A stretch of 64,000 nt of DNA, taken from the NCBI RefSeq assembly GCF_017573545.1, contig NZ_JAGEOK010000015.1:186001-250000 (forward strand). Direction: 5' to 3'. How positions within the stretch are numbered: position 1 is the stretch's first letter; every line of letters begins with the position of its first letter. The translations under genes were made by a program, and so were the position numbers. The DNA comes from Actinomadura nitritigenes (GTDB lineage: Bacteria > Actinomycetota > Actinomycetes > Streptosporangiales > Streptosporangiaceae). Below the pieces are notes generated by a model. That model was not told where the DNA came from. It ran no database searches and was given only the letters and a program-made list of their open reading frames with translations. This document shows, piece by piece, positions 41,468 through 49,670 of this stretch.

Positions 41468-42526
41468 ATGCGCGACGCGAGGACCGCCGACCGGGCGGTG
41501 GCCGCCGCCGTCACCGCCGCGACCGTGGCGCCGGCGCTGTGGGCGGCGCGGCCGTGGTGGGTGGTGGCGCTGGCGCTGCTCGCGTCCGTCCCGGTGCTGT
41601 GGCGGCGCCGCGCCCCGCTGCGCGTCGGCCTCGTCGTCGGCCTCGCGATGACCGCGCTGGTCGAGTGGCAGAAGCCGCTGCTGCTGCCGTGGGGGCCGCT
41701 GGTGGCCGTGTACACGATCGCCGCGCTGAGCCGGCCGGTGCTGCGGCTGCTGTCGGTCCCGCTACTCGCAGCCACCGTGTACGTCTCGATCGTGCTGCCC
41801 GGCGAGGACTCCGACGTCTACCCGCTGCTGGGCACCGCCTTCACCGCCGCGTTCGCGCTCGGGACGGCCGAGCAGGCCCGCCGCGCGCAGGCCGCCGAGC
41901 ACGCCGAGCGGACGCGCCGGCTGGAGCAGGAGCGGGCGGCGGCCGCCGCCGGCGAACGGGCCCGCATCGCCCGCGACATGCACGACGTCCTCACCCATTC
42001 CGTCGGGCTGATGGTGGTGCAGGCCGAGGCGGCGCCGCTCGCCGGCCCGGACCGGGCGGACGCGGCGTTCGCGCGGATCGCCGACACCGGACGCGGCGCC
42101 CTGGCGCAGTTGCGGGCGATCCTGGACGCGCTGCGCGAGGACGCGGCGGCGCCCGGCGGCGCGCAGCCGGGCCTCGCGACGCTGCCCGACCTCGTCCGCG
42201 ACTGCGGGCTGCCGGCCGCGCTGACCGTGGACGGCGAGCCGCGCCCGGTCGCGGCGGACGCCGGGGTCGCCGCGTACCGGATCGTGCAGGAGGCGCTCAC
42301 CAACGTCCGCAAGCACGCCGGACCGGTGGGCGCGGTGACCGTGGCGGTGCGCTGGCGGGACGCGCTGGAGATCGAGGTCGCCGACGACGGGCGGGGCGGC
42401 GAGCCCGACGCGTCCGGGCACGGTCTCGCCGGGATGCGCGAGCGCGCGGCCGCCTGCGGCGGCGCCCTGCGCGCCGGGCCCGGCCCGCGCGGGTTCACGG
42501 TCCTCGCCCGGCTTCCGGTTGAATGA
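41468..42526 (+). CDS. NarL-family sensor histidine kinase
   Basis: 352 aa from ATG 41468 (no strong ribosome binding site; a GTG at 41432 is possible). Four to five membrane helices in residues 10-125, then a coiled-coil (HAERTRRLEQERAAAAAGER), the HisKA_3 box RARIARDMHDVLTHSV with His intact, N-box EALTNVRKHAG and G boxes ADDGRGG and GHGLAGM. This is a normal, complete kinase and a useful internal contrast to the two degenerate kinases at 3.4-8.0 kb. The regulator gene follows within 4 nt of the stop. Confidence 0.94.
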   Translation: MRDARTADRAVAAAVTAATVAPALWAARPWWVVALALLASVPVLWRRRAPLRVGLVVGLAMTALVEWQKPLLLPWGPLVAVYTIAALSRPVLRLLSVPLLAATVYVSIVLPGEDSDVYPLLGTAFTAAFALGTAEQARRAQAAEHAERTRRLEQERAAAAAGERARIARDMHDVLTHSVGLMVVQAEAAPLAGPDRADAAFARIADTGRGALAQLRAILDALREDAAAPGGAQPGLATLPDLVRDCGLPAALTVDGEPRPVAADAGVAAYRIVQEALTNVRKHAGPVGAVTVAVRWRDALEIEVADDGRGGEPDASGHGLAGMRERAAACGGALRAGPGPRGFTVLARLPVE

Positions 42527-42530
42527 GCCC

Positions 42531-43214
42531 GTGACGGACGACACGGCGTTGCGCGTCCTCGTCGCCGACGACCAGGACCTCTTCCGTGCCGCGTTCACGA
42601 TGATCCTGGACGCGCAACCGGACATGACCGTCGTCGGGGAGGCGGCGGACGGGGCCGCCGCCGTCCGCGCCGCCGCGGAGCTGCGGCCCGACGTCGTCGT
42701 GATGGACGTGCGGATGCCCGTGATGAACGGGATCGAGGCGACGGAGCGGATCTGCGCGACGCTGCCCGCCAGGGTGCTCGTGCTGACGATGTTCGACTCC
42801 GACGAGCACGTCTACGACGCGCTGCGGGCGGGCGCCGGCGGGTTCCTGCTGAAGGACATCCGGCGCGACGAGCTGGCGGACGCCGTCCGGGTCGTCGCCG
42901 CCGGCGACGCGCTGCTCGCGCCCGCGGTGACGCGGCGGCTGGTCGAGGACCTGGTCCGGCGGCCCGGCCACGGCGTCGTCCCGCGGCTCGCGGCACGGCT
43001 CGCCGGGCTGACCGAGCGGGAGGCCGCGACGCTGCGGCAGGTGGCGCGGGGCCGGTCCAACGCGGAGATCGCCGAGGCGATGGTCGTCACCGAGCACACC
43101 GTCAAGACGCACGTCAGCCATGTGCTGGGCAAGCTCGGGCTGCGGGACCGGGTGCAGGCGGTCGTGTTCGCCTACGAGTCGGGGCTGGTCGTCCCGGGCG
43201 ACCCGGCGGACTGA
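42531..43214 (+). CDS. NarL/LuxR-type response regulator, partner of the preceding kinase
   Basis: 227 aa from GTG 42531, 4 nt after the kinase stop; a TTG at 42519 in the same frame is an alternative. Receiver with VLVADDQDLFR, Asp in VVVMDVRMPVMNG and Lys in FLLKDIRRDE; LuxR HTH with LTEREAATLRQVARGRSN and TEHTVKTHVSHVLGKLGLRD. Probably binds the GAGTGA/TCACTC dyads on either side of the operon, including the one before the Lnt-like gene. Confidence 0.94.
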   Translation: MTDDTALRVLVADDQDLFRAAFTMILDAQPDMTVVGEAADGAAAVRAAAELRPDVVVMDVRMPVMNGIEATERICATLPARVLVLTMFDSDEHVYDALRAGAGGFLLKDIRRDELADAVRVVAAGDALLAPAVTRRLVEDLVRRPGHGVVPRLAARLAGLTEREAATLRQVARGRSNAEIAEAMVVTEHTVKTHVSHVLGKLGLRDRVQAVVFAYESGLVVPGDPAD

Positions 43215-43239
43215 GCGGCGGCCCGGCGGGGTCCGGTGG

Positions 43240-43260
43240 AGTGAGGCGGGGTTTCACTCG
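43240..43260. promoter_or_regulatory. GAGTGA-N9-TCACTC dyad upstream of the Lnt-like gene
   Basis: Half sites at 43240-43245 and 43255-43260, 45 nt before the next start codon. The same hexamers as in the palindrome at 41416-41433 but in everted order, suggesting a common regulator. Confidence 0.45.
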
Positions 43261-43304
43261 CCCCGGCGACGCGGCGGAGGGCACGCTCGGCCGACGCTCG
43301 CTCC

Positions 43305-44738
43305 ATGACCGCGATCGTCTCGACGCTGCTGTCCTCCGTCCTTCTGCTGTTCGGCACCGGGCTGCACCCGGTCGCCTGGCTCACCTGGTTCGGCCCGCTG
43401 CCCGTCCTGTGGCTCGCGCCCCGGACCGGCGGGCGGGCCGCGTTCGCCGCCGCGTCCCTCGCCTGGCTCGCCGGGCAGAGCCGGATGTGGCCCTACTACC
43501 TCGGCACCCTGGAGATGCCGCCGCCCGTGGCTGCCGGCATCATCGCCGGCACCGCGCTGGCGTTCGGCCTGCTCGCGCTGGCGTTCCGGCGGCTGCTGCT
43601 GCGCGGGCTCCCGCTCATCGCGGCGCTGACCGTCCCGGCGGGCTGGGCGGCGCTGGAGTACGCGCTGTCGGTGGCCGCCCCGCACGGCGCGTGGCTGAGC
43701 CTGGCCTACACGCAGGCGGACGTCCCGCCGGTCGTGCAGACCGCGTCGCTGACCGGCCCGTGGGGGATCACGTTCCTCGTCATGGGCGTGCCCGCGGCCG
43801 TCGCGGCGGCCGCCGCACCCGGCACCGCGCGGCGGTGGCGGGTGCTGCTCGCCGGCGCGCTCGTCCTCGCCCTCCCGCTGGCCTACGGCGGCTGGCGGCT
43901 CCGGCAGCCGCACGACCCCTCGCGGGCGACCGTCACGCTGCTCGGCACCGACCGCCCCGACGACACGGTCGACCTCGCCGCGCCGCAGGGGCGCGACCTG
44001 CTGCGCCGCTACCTCGCCGCGATCCGCGCGACGGCGCCCGCCGGCACGGTCGTCCTGCCGGAGAAGACCTTCGCCGCGAACGAGACGACCCTGCCCGCGC
44101 TCACCGGGCCGCTGGCGCGGCTCGCCGCCGAACGCCACGAGGACATCGTCGTCGGGCTGGTCCTGACGACCGCGGGGACCGCGCGCAACGTCGCGCTCGG
44201 GATCCGCGCGGACGGCGGCGCGCCCGTCCGCTACGCCAAGCACCACCTGATCCCCGGGCTCGAAGACGGCCTGGCGCCGGGATCGGAGTTCGCGTTCCTG
44301 CCCTCCGGCCGCGGCCTCGCCATCTGCAAGGACCTGGACTTCCCGGGCCTCGTCCGGGGCTACCGGGCCCGCGGCGCGACGGTGCTGTACGCCCCCGCAT
44401 GGGACTTCACCGGCGACGGCCGGCTGCACGGGCGGATGGCGCTCGTCCGCGGCGTCGAGAGCGGGCTGACCGTCGCGCGGGCGGCGCGGGCGGGGACGCT
44501 CCTGGTCAGCGACCCCTACGGCCGGGTCCTCGCGGAGCGCGCCACCGGCGGAGCCGGGTTCGCCTCCGTCACCGCGACGCTCCCCGCGGGCGGCGTCCGG
44601 ACCGTCTACTCCCGGTTCGGCGACTGGTTCGCCTGGCTCTGCGTGCTGCTCGTCGCCGGGGCGTCCGGGACGAGCCTGATATATCGCAGGTGCGCGGCGG
44701 ACGCGGCGAGGGCGACCGCCGACCCGATGACGGCGTAG
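43305..44738 (+). CDS. lnt: Apolipoprotein N-acyltransferase (Lnt)-like membrane nitrilase
   Basis: 477 aa from ATG 43305. Six N-terminal membrane helices (residues 1-200), a carbon-nitrogen hydrolase domain (about 210-440) with catalytic triad E253 (LPEKTF), K312 (YAKHHLIPGLE) and C341 (AICKDLDFPG), and a final membrane helix near 443-462. Lnt adds a third acyl chain to the N-terminal Cys of lipoproteins; actinobacteria with three-acyl lipoproteins carry such enzymes. Its last 133 nt overlap, on the other strand, the end of the DUF3533-like gene. The dyad upstream suggests control by the neighbouring NarL-type regulator. Confidence 0.88.
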   Translation: MTAIVSTLLSSVLLLFGTGLHPVAWLTWFGPLPVLWLAPRTGGRAAFAAASLAWLAGQSRMWPYYLGTLEMPPPVAAGIIAGTALAFGLLALAFRRLLLRGLPLIAALTVPAGWAALEYALSVAAPHGAWLSLAYTQADVPPVVQTASLTGPWGITFLVMGVPAAVAAAAAPGTARRWRVLLAGALVLALPLAYGGWRLRQPHDPSRATVTLLGTDRPDDTVDLAAPQGRDLLRRYLAAIRATAPAGTVVLPEKTFAANETTLPALTGPLARLAAERHEDIVVGLVLTTAGTARNVALGIRADGGAPVRYAKHHLIPGLEDGLAPGSEFAFLPSGRGLAICKDLDFPGLVRGYRARGATVLYAPAWDFTGDGRLHGRMALVRGVESGLTVARAARAGTLLVSDPYGRVLAERATGGAGFASVTATLPAGGVRTVYSRFGDWFAWLCVLLVAGASGTSLIYRRCAADAARATADPMTA

Positions 44739-45715
44739 CCCGCCAGCACGCCGAGGGCCTGCGCCGTCGCGTGGCCGGAGAAGTAGACGGTGTTGCGGAC
44801 GGCGGTGGTCCCGGCGCCCGTCGGCAGCCAGTCCCCGATGGCCCGCCAGAACGTCGGCAGCAGGGTCATCGGGTAGGCGCCGCCCGCGCTCGGGTTGCCG
44901 AAGACGACGAACACGAGGATCGCCAGCCCGACGCCGAGCAGCCCGAGCAGGATCTGGAACGCGACGGTCGTCGCGGCGGCGGCCATGACGACCAGCGCGC
45001 CGATGCCCCACAGCGCCCAGAAGTGCCCGTTCAGGGCGCCGAGGACCGGCCCGGCGATGATCGCGCCGCCGAGCCCGGACACGATCGCGTACAGCGCGAG
45101 CGCGCCCAGCCGGATGACCGTGCGGCGCAGGTTCGCCGGGCGCGCGCCGCCGGCCACGCCGAGGATCGCCGCCGCCAGGTAGCCGCCCACGATCCAGCCG
45201 ATGACCAGGTAGAACGACGACAGGCCGCGGCCGTCCCCGGGGGCCGGCGGGCGGATGTCGACGGTCCGCACCCGCCGGTGCCGGGACTGCTCGATCCCGG
45301 CCGCGATCTGCTGGGTGGTGCTGGAGACGGCGGGGCCGCTCGCGGACGCCACGAGCAGCGTGTCGGTGCCGCCGCGCGGGTCGACGACGATCGCGGCGTC
45401 GACCGTCCGGTCCAGGATCAGCTCACGGGCCCGCTGCCCGCTCGGCGCGGTGCGGGCCTCGAGCGGGTCGCCCTTCAGCGCGTTCAGCTGCGCGGCGACC
45501 TGCCCCGCCGCCGGCCCGGGCGCGACGACCGCGACGGGGATCCGGTGCGGTGTCGGCGAGTGGAACGCGCCGATGTAGGACAGGATGAACGCCAGCTGCA
45601 GGATCAGCACGCCCACGACGAGGCTGAACGAGCGCAGCGTCACGGCGTCGCGCAGCTCCGCGGCGAAGCCGCGGACGGGCGCGGCCCCGTTCCGGCCGGT
45701 CGCGGGTGTGCCCAT
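44606..45715 (-). CDS. DUF3533-like (YhgE/Pip-type) multipass membrane protein
   Basis: 369 aa from ATG 45715. One N-terminal membrane helix (about residues 28-52), a large extracytoplasmic domain (55-160), then five to six helices (165-350), the arrangement of ABC-2/YhgE-Pip/DUF3533 proteins. Conserved-looking segments include SSFYLVIGWIVGGYLAAAIL and VFVVFGNPSAGGAYP. Role unknown; relatives act in phage infection, export or type VII-like secretion. The 3' end overlaps the Lnt-like gene tail-to-tail by 133 nt. The phosphatase gene lies 27 nt upstream on the same strand, so they may be co-transcribed. Confidence 0.8.
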   Translation of the reverse strand: MGTPATGRNGAAPVRGFAAELRDAVTLRSFSLVVGVLILQLAFILSYIGAFHSPTPHRIPVAVVAPGPAAGQVAAQLNALKGDPLEARTAPSGQRARELILDRTVDAAIVVDPRGGTDTLLVASASGPAVSSTTQQIAAGIEQSRHRRVRTVDIRPPAPGDGRGLSSFYLVIGWIVGGYLAAAILGVAGGARPANLRRTVIRLGALALYAIVSGLGGAIIAGPVLGALNGHFWALWGIGALVVMAAAATTVAFQILLGLLGVGLAILVFVVFGNPSAGGAYPMTLLPTFWRAIGDWLPTGAGTTAVRNTVYFSGHATAQALGVLAGYAVIGSAVALAASAAHLRYIRLVPDAPATSSTQSQANQSPNRE

Positions 45716-45742
45716 GCCGGACAGGTACCCGCTCAGCAGCCG

Positions 45743-46186
45743 CTACTCCAAGGGGAAGCGCAGCACCCAGCGCCGCTGCCAGGGCGTCTCGACCGCTTTG
45801 CGGTGATAGTTCTCTCTCGTCCATGCGACGGCGCGGTCCGCCGGCACCCCGGACAGCACGGCCAGGCAGGCCATGACGGTGCCGGTGCGGCCGACGCCGC
45901 CGCCGCAGGCGACCTCGACCCGCTCGCCGGCGGTGGCCCGCGCGTGCAGGTCCCGGATCAGCGCGACGGCCCCCTCCCGGTCGCGGGGCAGCAGGAAGTC
46001 CGGCCAGTCGACCCACGCGTGCGGCCAGGCCAGCGCGGCGTCGTGGCGGCCGCGGGGGCGGTCCGAGCCGAGGTACAGGCCGTAGTCGGGCGCGGCGCCG
46101 CCCGGCGCGGGCCGGCGCAGCCCCCGGCCCCTGACGAGCAGGCCGCCCGGCAGTTCGGTCGCGTCTTCGAGGCGTGTGCTCACCAT
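45743..46186 (-). CDS. Dual-specificity/tyrosine phosphatase-like protein
   Basis: 147 aa from ATG 46186. The phosphatase loop Cx5R is present as ACGGGVGRTGT near residue 100, preceded by HAWVDWPDFLLPRD, where an Asp could be the general acid, and followed by the helix PADRAVAWTRENYHRKAVET. A small cytoplasmic cysteine-based phosphatase of the PTP/DSP fold; substrate unknown. Starts 156 nt from the divergent DinB-fold gene. Confidence 0.85.
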   Translation of the reverse strand: MVSTRLEDATELPGGLLVRGRGLRRPAPGGAAPDYGLYLGSDRPRGRHDAALAWPHAWVDWPDFLLPRDREGAVALIRDLHARATAGERVEVACGGGVGRTGTVMACLAVLSGVPADRAVAWTRENYHRKAVETPWQRRWVLRFPLE

Positions 46187-46341
46187 CGCCCCATCCTGGC
46201 GCGGCCCCGCCGCCCCGCGCCCCGTCCTCCGCTCACAGCGGACGCCCTCCGCTCTCAGCGGACGCCCTTGCCGAGCGGACGCTCCCGGGTTCGGCGGGCG
46301 CCCCCGCATCGAACGGACGCGCGCGGGGTAGCGTCGGGGAA

Positions 46342-46851
46342 ATGACCAGTGCGCAACTGCTCGCCGACGCCTTCGACCGCATCCAGGAGGTCGTCCGGGA
46401 AGCCGTGGACGGCCTCACCCCGGACCAGCTCGTCCTCCGCCCCGACGCCGAGGCCAACACGATCGCCTGGCTCGTCTGGCACCTCACCCGCGTCCAGGAC
46501 GACCACGTCGCCGACGCCGCCGGCACCGAGCAGGTCTGGACGTCCGGCGGCTGGGCGGACCGTTTCGCGCTGCCGCTCGCGACGGCCGAGACCGGCTACG
46601 GCCACGACCCCGGGCAGGTCGCGTCCGTCCGCGTCGACTCGGCGGACCTGCTCACCGGCTACCACGACGCGGTGCACGACCGGACCGTCGAGTACGTCGG
46701 CACGCTGACCGACAAGGACCTCGACCGGATCGTCGACACGGCCTGGGACCCGCCCGTGACGCTCGCGGTGCGGCTGATCAGCGTGATCTCCGACGACCTC
46801 CAGCACGCCGGGCAGGCCGCCTACGTCCGGGGCCTGATCGAGCGGGCCTGA
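46342..46851 (+). CDS. DinB/YfiT-fold protein (putative metal- and thiol-dependent enzyme)
   Basis: 169 aa from ATG 46342. Four-helix-bundle DinB superfamily: WHLTRVQDDHVAD supplies two His ligands and ISDDLQHAGQAAYVRGL a third, the usual three-His metal site. Related actinobacterial proteins are mycothiol-dependent isomerases or transferases; no specific reaction can be assigned. Unrelated to the DNA polymerase gene called dinB at 21.5 kb. A strong hairpin follows its stop. Confidence 0.85.
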   Translation: MTSAQLLADAFDRIQEVVREAVDGLTPDQLVLRPDAEANTIAWLVWHLTRVQDDHVADAAGTEQVWTSGGWADRFALPLATAETGYGHDPGQVASVRVDSADLLTGYHDAVHDRTVEYVGTLTDKDLDRIVDTAWDPPVTLAVRLISVISDDLQHAGQAAYVRGLIERA

Positions 46852-46860
46852 AACGCGCGA

Positions 46861-46888
46861 GCGGCGCCCCCCGAGCGGGGGGCGCCGC
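46861..46888. terminator. Bidirectional terminator between DinB-fold gene and L,D-transpeptidase gene
   Basis: Perfect 12-bp stem GCGGCGCCCCCC / GGGGGGCGCCGC with loop GAGC, 9 nt after one stop and 22 nt before the convergent one. Confidence 0.85.
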
Positions 46889-46910
46889 CACGACGCGTCT
46901 CGGCGCGCCG

Positions 46911-48140
46911 TCAGCCGGTGGTGACGGTGCGGTCCAGAGCGCTGCCCTTCACCCACTTCTTCCAGGACATCTGGTAGAAGCCCCAGCCGTTGTCCGGCTC
47001 CAGCTTGCGGCTGGTACCGGTGATGATCACCGGGTCGCCGCGGTAGGAGAAGTTGTAGAACCAGCGGGCGGCGGCGGGCGGGGAGTTGACGCAGCCGTGG
47101 CTGACGTTCTGGTGGCCCTGCGCCCACACCGTCGAGGCCATCGAGTGGATGTACTCGCCGCTGTTGGAGATCCGCACCGCGAACGGGATGACCTCCTTGT
47201 AGCCGCCCGGCTCGTCCGGCTTCACGCCCATCCACTCCGACGTCATGATCGCCGGATTCTCCTTGCCCATGGTCAGGTGGATGCCGCTGGTGGTGGCGTA
47301 GGTGTCCACGCCGTTGACCACGCGGCCGCCCCGGCCGGCGCTGATCGGCCAGCTCTTGACCTTCCTGCCGTTCTTGGTGACGGTCAGGTGGTGGGTCTTG
47401 GTGCTCGCCTTGATGATGTGCGCGTCACCGATGGTGAACTTGCGGCTGAAGTCCGTCATCCCGTAGGTCTTCTTGCCCGACTTCACGCCCGCCAGCTTGG
47501 CGGTGAAGGTCACCTTCTGGTTGGGCTGCCAGTAGTGCCCGTTCTCCGTCCGGAAGATCACCTGGGTGTCGCCGACCCAGCGCCAGGCGCCGGTGGCGGG
47601 CTTGGTCGAGGTGACCTCCAGGGCCTGCTCGACGGCCTTCTTGTCGCCGACCGCGCGGTCGAAGGTGACGATGATCGGCATCCCGACGCCGACCTTCTCC
47701 CCCTTGGTCGGCGAGACGTCGGCGATGCCCAGCTCGTTGGCCGCCTTCAGCGTCGTGAAGGTGGAGTTCACGGTGGCCGACTTGCCCTTGGGGCTGACGG
47801 CGACCGCGGAGACCTGGTACTGCGAGCCGGGGCGCAGCGTGCGCGACTTCCAGCTCTTCTTGTCGGCCGCCATCGCGCCGTCCACCGGCTTGCCCTTGCG
47901 GGTGACGGTGACCTGCTGCAGCGTGCCGCCCGCCGCCGTGACGGTGACTCCGGCCTCCGGCGCCGCCTTCCCGTTCCCGTTGCCCGGGCTGATCGTCACC
48001 TGCGGAGCGGCGGCGTCCCCCTGCTCGCCGACCGGAACGCCGTGCTCCTTCTCGCCGCCCGAGCAGGCGGTCGTGAGGAGCAGCACGGCCCCCGCCATCC
48101 CCGCACCGGCCCGGACACCCGCGGACATCCTCCGCTGCAC
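46911..48140 (-). CDS. L,D-transpeptidase lipoprotein 1
   Basis: 409 aa from GTG 48140 (GGAGG 8 nt upstream, better placed than for the ATG at 48128). Lipobox TTAC with C26. Two Ig-like domains (about residues 45-250, e.g. VGVGMPIIVTFDRAVGDKKAVE) precede the YkuD catalytic domain with HSMASTVWAQGHQNVSHGCVN, in which the Cys of SHGCVN is the nucleophile, and a C-terminal subdomain (WGFYQMSWKKWVKGS). Makes 3-3 cross-links in peptidoglycan outside the membrane, as mycobacterial LdtMt2-type enzymes do. Tandem paralogue of the next gene upstream. Confidence 0.94.
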   Translation of the reverse strand: MQRRMSAGVRAGAGMAGAVLLLTTACSGGEKEHGVPVGEQGDAAAPQVTISPGNGNGKAAPEAGVTVTAAGGTLQQVTVTRKGKPVDGAMAADKKSWKSRTLRPGSQYQVSAVAVSPKGKSATVNSTFTTLKAANELGIADVSPTKGEKVGVGMPIIVTFDRAVGDKKAVEQALEVTSTKPATGAWRWVGDTQVIFRTENGHYWQPNQKVTFTAKLAGVKSGKKTYGMTDFSRKFTIGDAHIIKASTKTHHLTVTKNGRKVKSWPISAGRGGRVVNGVDTYATTSGIHLTMGKENPAIMTSEWMGVKPDEPGGYKEVIPFAVRISNSGEYIHSMASTVWAQGHQNVSHGCVNSPPAAARWFYNFSYRGDPVIITGTSRKLEPDNGWGFYQMSWKKWVKGSALDRTVTTG

Positions 48141-48306
48141 CTCAAACCTCCAGAACCCCGCCGTCTACCACAGCGACATTAGCGACAAAATTGGGCGACG
48201 ATGCCATGACCCGGGGTTTTGACGGCAGTCCGAGATCAAAGCGTTGCAAGCGGACACGGTCCGTAGTACCTGCCGGGCATCGCCCGGCCCGGAACCGCGA
48301 TCGGGC

Positions 48307-48356
48307 GGGAAAGCGCGGTCGGCGGGGAAAGCGCGGTCCGCCGGGAAAGCGCGGTC
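48307..48356. repeat. Three tandem 18-bp repeats after the L,D-transpeptidase 2 gene
   Basis: GGGAAAGCGCGGTC at 48307-48320, 48325-48338 and 48343-48356, period 18, with 4-nt variable spacers. The last copy contains the stop codon (minus strand) of the transpeptidase gene. No hairpin with T-run is seen; function unknown. Confidence 0.7.
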
Positions 48357-49527
48357 ATCCAAGGGCGCTGCCCTCCTTCCACTTGGCGAAGGGCAGCTGC
48401 CAGAAACTCCAGCCGTTGTCCCATTCGACCTCGCGGTTGGAGCCGGTGAGCTCGAGCACGTCACCGCGCTGGGCGATGCCGTAGAACCAGGCGGCGTCGG
48501 ACGGGCTGACGTTCAGGCAGCCGTGGCTGACGTTCGCCGATCCCTGCGACCCCACCGACCAGGGCGCCGAGTGGACGTACTCGCCGCTGTCGGAGAAGCG
48601 CACCGCGTAGTCGACCACCTCCTGGTAGTAGCCCGGGTCGCCCGGCTGCCGGCCGGGCGAGGTCATCGTGACGGGGTTGCCCTTGTCCATCAGCAGGTGG
48701 ACGCCGCTGGTGGTGGTGAACTCCCGCGTCTCCCCGTTGCCCGCGCTGAACGGGACGGTCCGCAGCTTCCGGCCGTCCCGCGTGACCGTCATGTGGTGGC
48801 CGCCGATGTCGCCGGTGGTGACCTGCGCGGCGCCGATGGTGATCGTCTCGGCGACGTCGGCGGCCCCGTACACGCCGCCCCCGGCGTTCACGCCCGCGAG
48901 GTCCGCCCGGAACCGGACGGTCTGGTGCGGCTGCCAGTACGTCTTCGTCCGGTAGACGACCTGGTCGGACCCGATCCAGCGCCAGGCGCCCTCGACCGGC
49001 TTGTCCGGGGTGACGTGCAGGGCCTTCTCCACCGCGGCCTTGTCGGCCACCGGGCGGTCGAACCGCAGCATGATCGGCATGCCGACGCCGACCTTCTCCC
49101 CGGCCAGGTTCGGCGTGACGTCGGTGATCGACAGCGTCCGGTCCGGGGTCAGCACGGTGAACGCGCTGGTCACGGTGCGGAGCTTCCCTCCGCTCTTGGC
49201 CTGCGCCGTCACGGTGTAGGACGCGCCGGGCGTCATGGTCCGGGTGGAGTGCCACGACTTGCGGTTCCCCGCGAGCTCGCCGGTGACGGCCGAGCCCTTG
49301 CCGCCCTGGACGGCGACCTTCGCCAGCTTGCCGCCGGACGCCTTCACCCGGATCACCGCGTCCGGCGCGACCCGCTGCGTCCCGTTCGCCGGCGTGATCG
49401 TCACCGTGGTGTCGGACTCGCCCGCCGACAGCACCCCCGTGCCGCCGATGCCGCATCCGGCCGCGAGCAGCGCCACGGCGCCCGCTCCGCCCGCCGCCGC
49501 CAGAGCCGGCCGCCCCTTGATCGCCAC
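48355..49527 (-). CDS. L,D-transpeptidase lipoprotein 2
   Basis: 390 aa from GTG 49527, chosen for GGGGGAG 5 nt upstream and because the signal peptide then begins properly. Lipobox LAAGC with C25. Two Ig-like domains (VGVGMPIMLRFDRPVADKAAVE is shared almost word for word with paralogue 1) and a YkuD domain with NVSHGCLN carrying the nucleophile Cys. Peptidoglycan 3-3 cross-linking enzyme on the outer membrane face of the cell. The two genes look like a tandem duplication with 214 nt between them. Confidence 0.94.
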   Translation of the reverse strand: MAIKGRPALAAAGGAGAVALLAAGCGIGGTGVLSAGESDTTVTITPANGTQRVAPDAVIRVKASGGKLAKVAVQGGKGSAVTGELAGNRKSWHSTRTMTPGASYTVTAQAKSGGKLRTVTSAFTVLTPDRTLSITDVTPNLAGEKVGVGMPIMLRFDRPVADKAAVEKALHVTPDKPVEGAWRWIGSDQVVYRTKTYWQPHQTVRFRADLAGVNAGGGVYGAADVAETITIGAAQVTTGDIGGHHMTVTRDGRKLRTVPFSAGNGETREFTTTSGVHLLMDKGNPVTMTSPGRQPGDPGYYQEVVDYAVRFSDSGEYVHSAPWSVGSQGSANVSHGCLNVSPSDAAWFYGIAQRGDVLELTGSNREVEWDNGWSFWQLPFAKWKEGSALG

Positions 49528-49670
49528 GAAACTCCCCCAGTCCCAAGACTCACCCTGCTTCGGCGAATGCCTGTGCAAAGAAAGATGGTCCGGGAACCGG
49601 AAAAGTTCGCGCCGGGATCAGAGAATCGCAGCTCAGGACGGTCAGAGCGGCCGGAGCGGCCGGGAGCGGG

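Noticed and set aside
48141..48354. Possible small gene between the two L,D-transpeptidase genes
   Set aside because: Only a repeat-derived Arg/Ala/Pro translation with no ribosome binding site; better read as promoter and repeat sequence.
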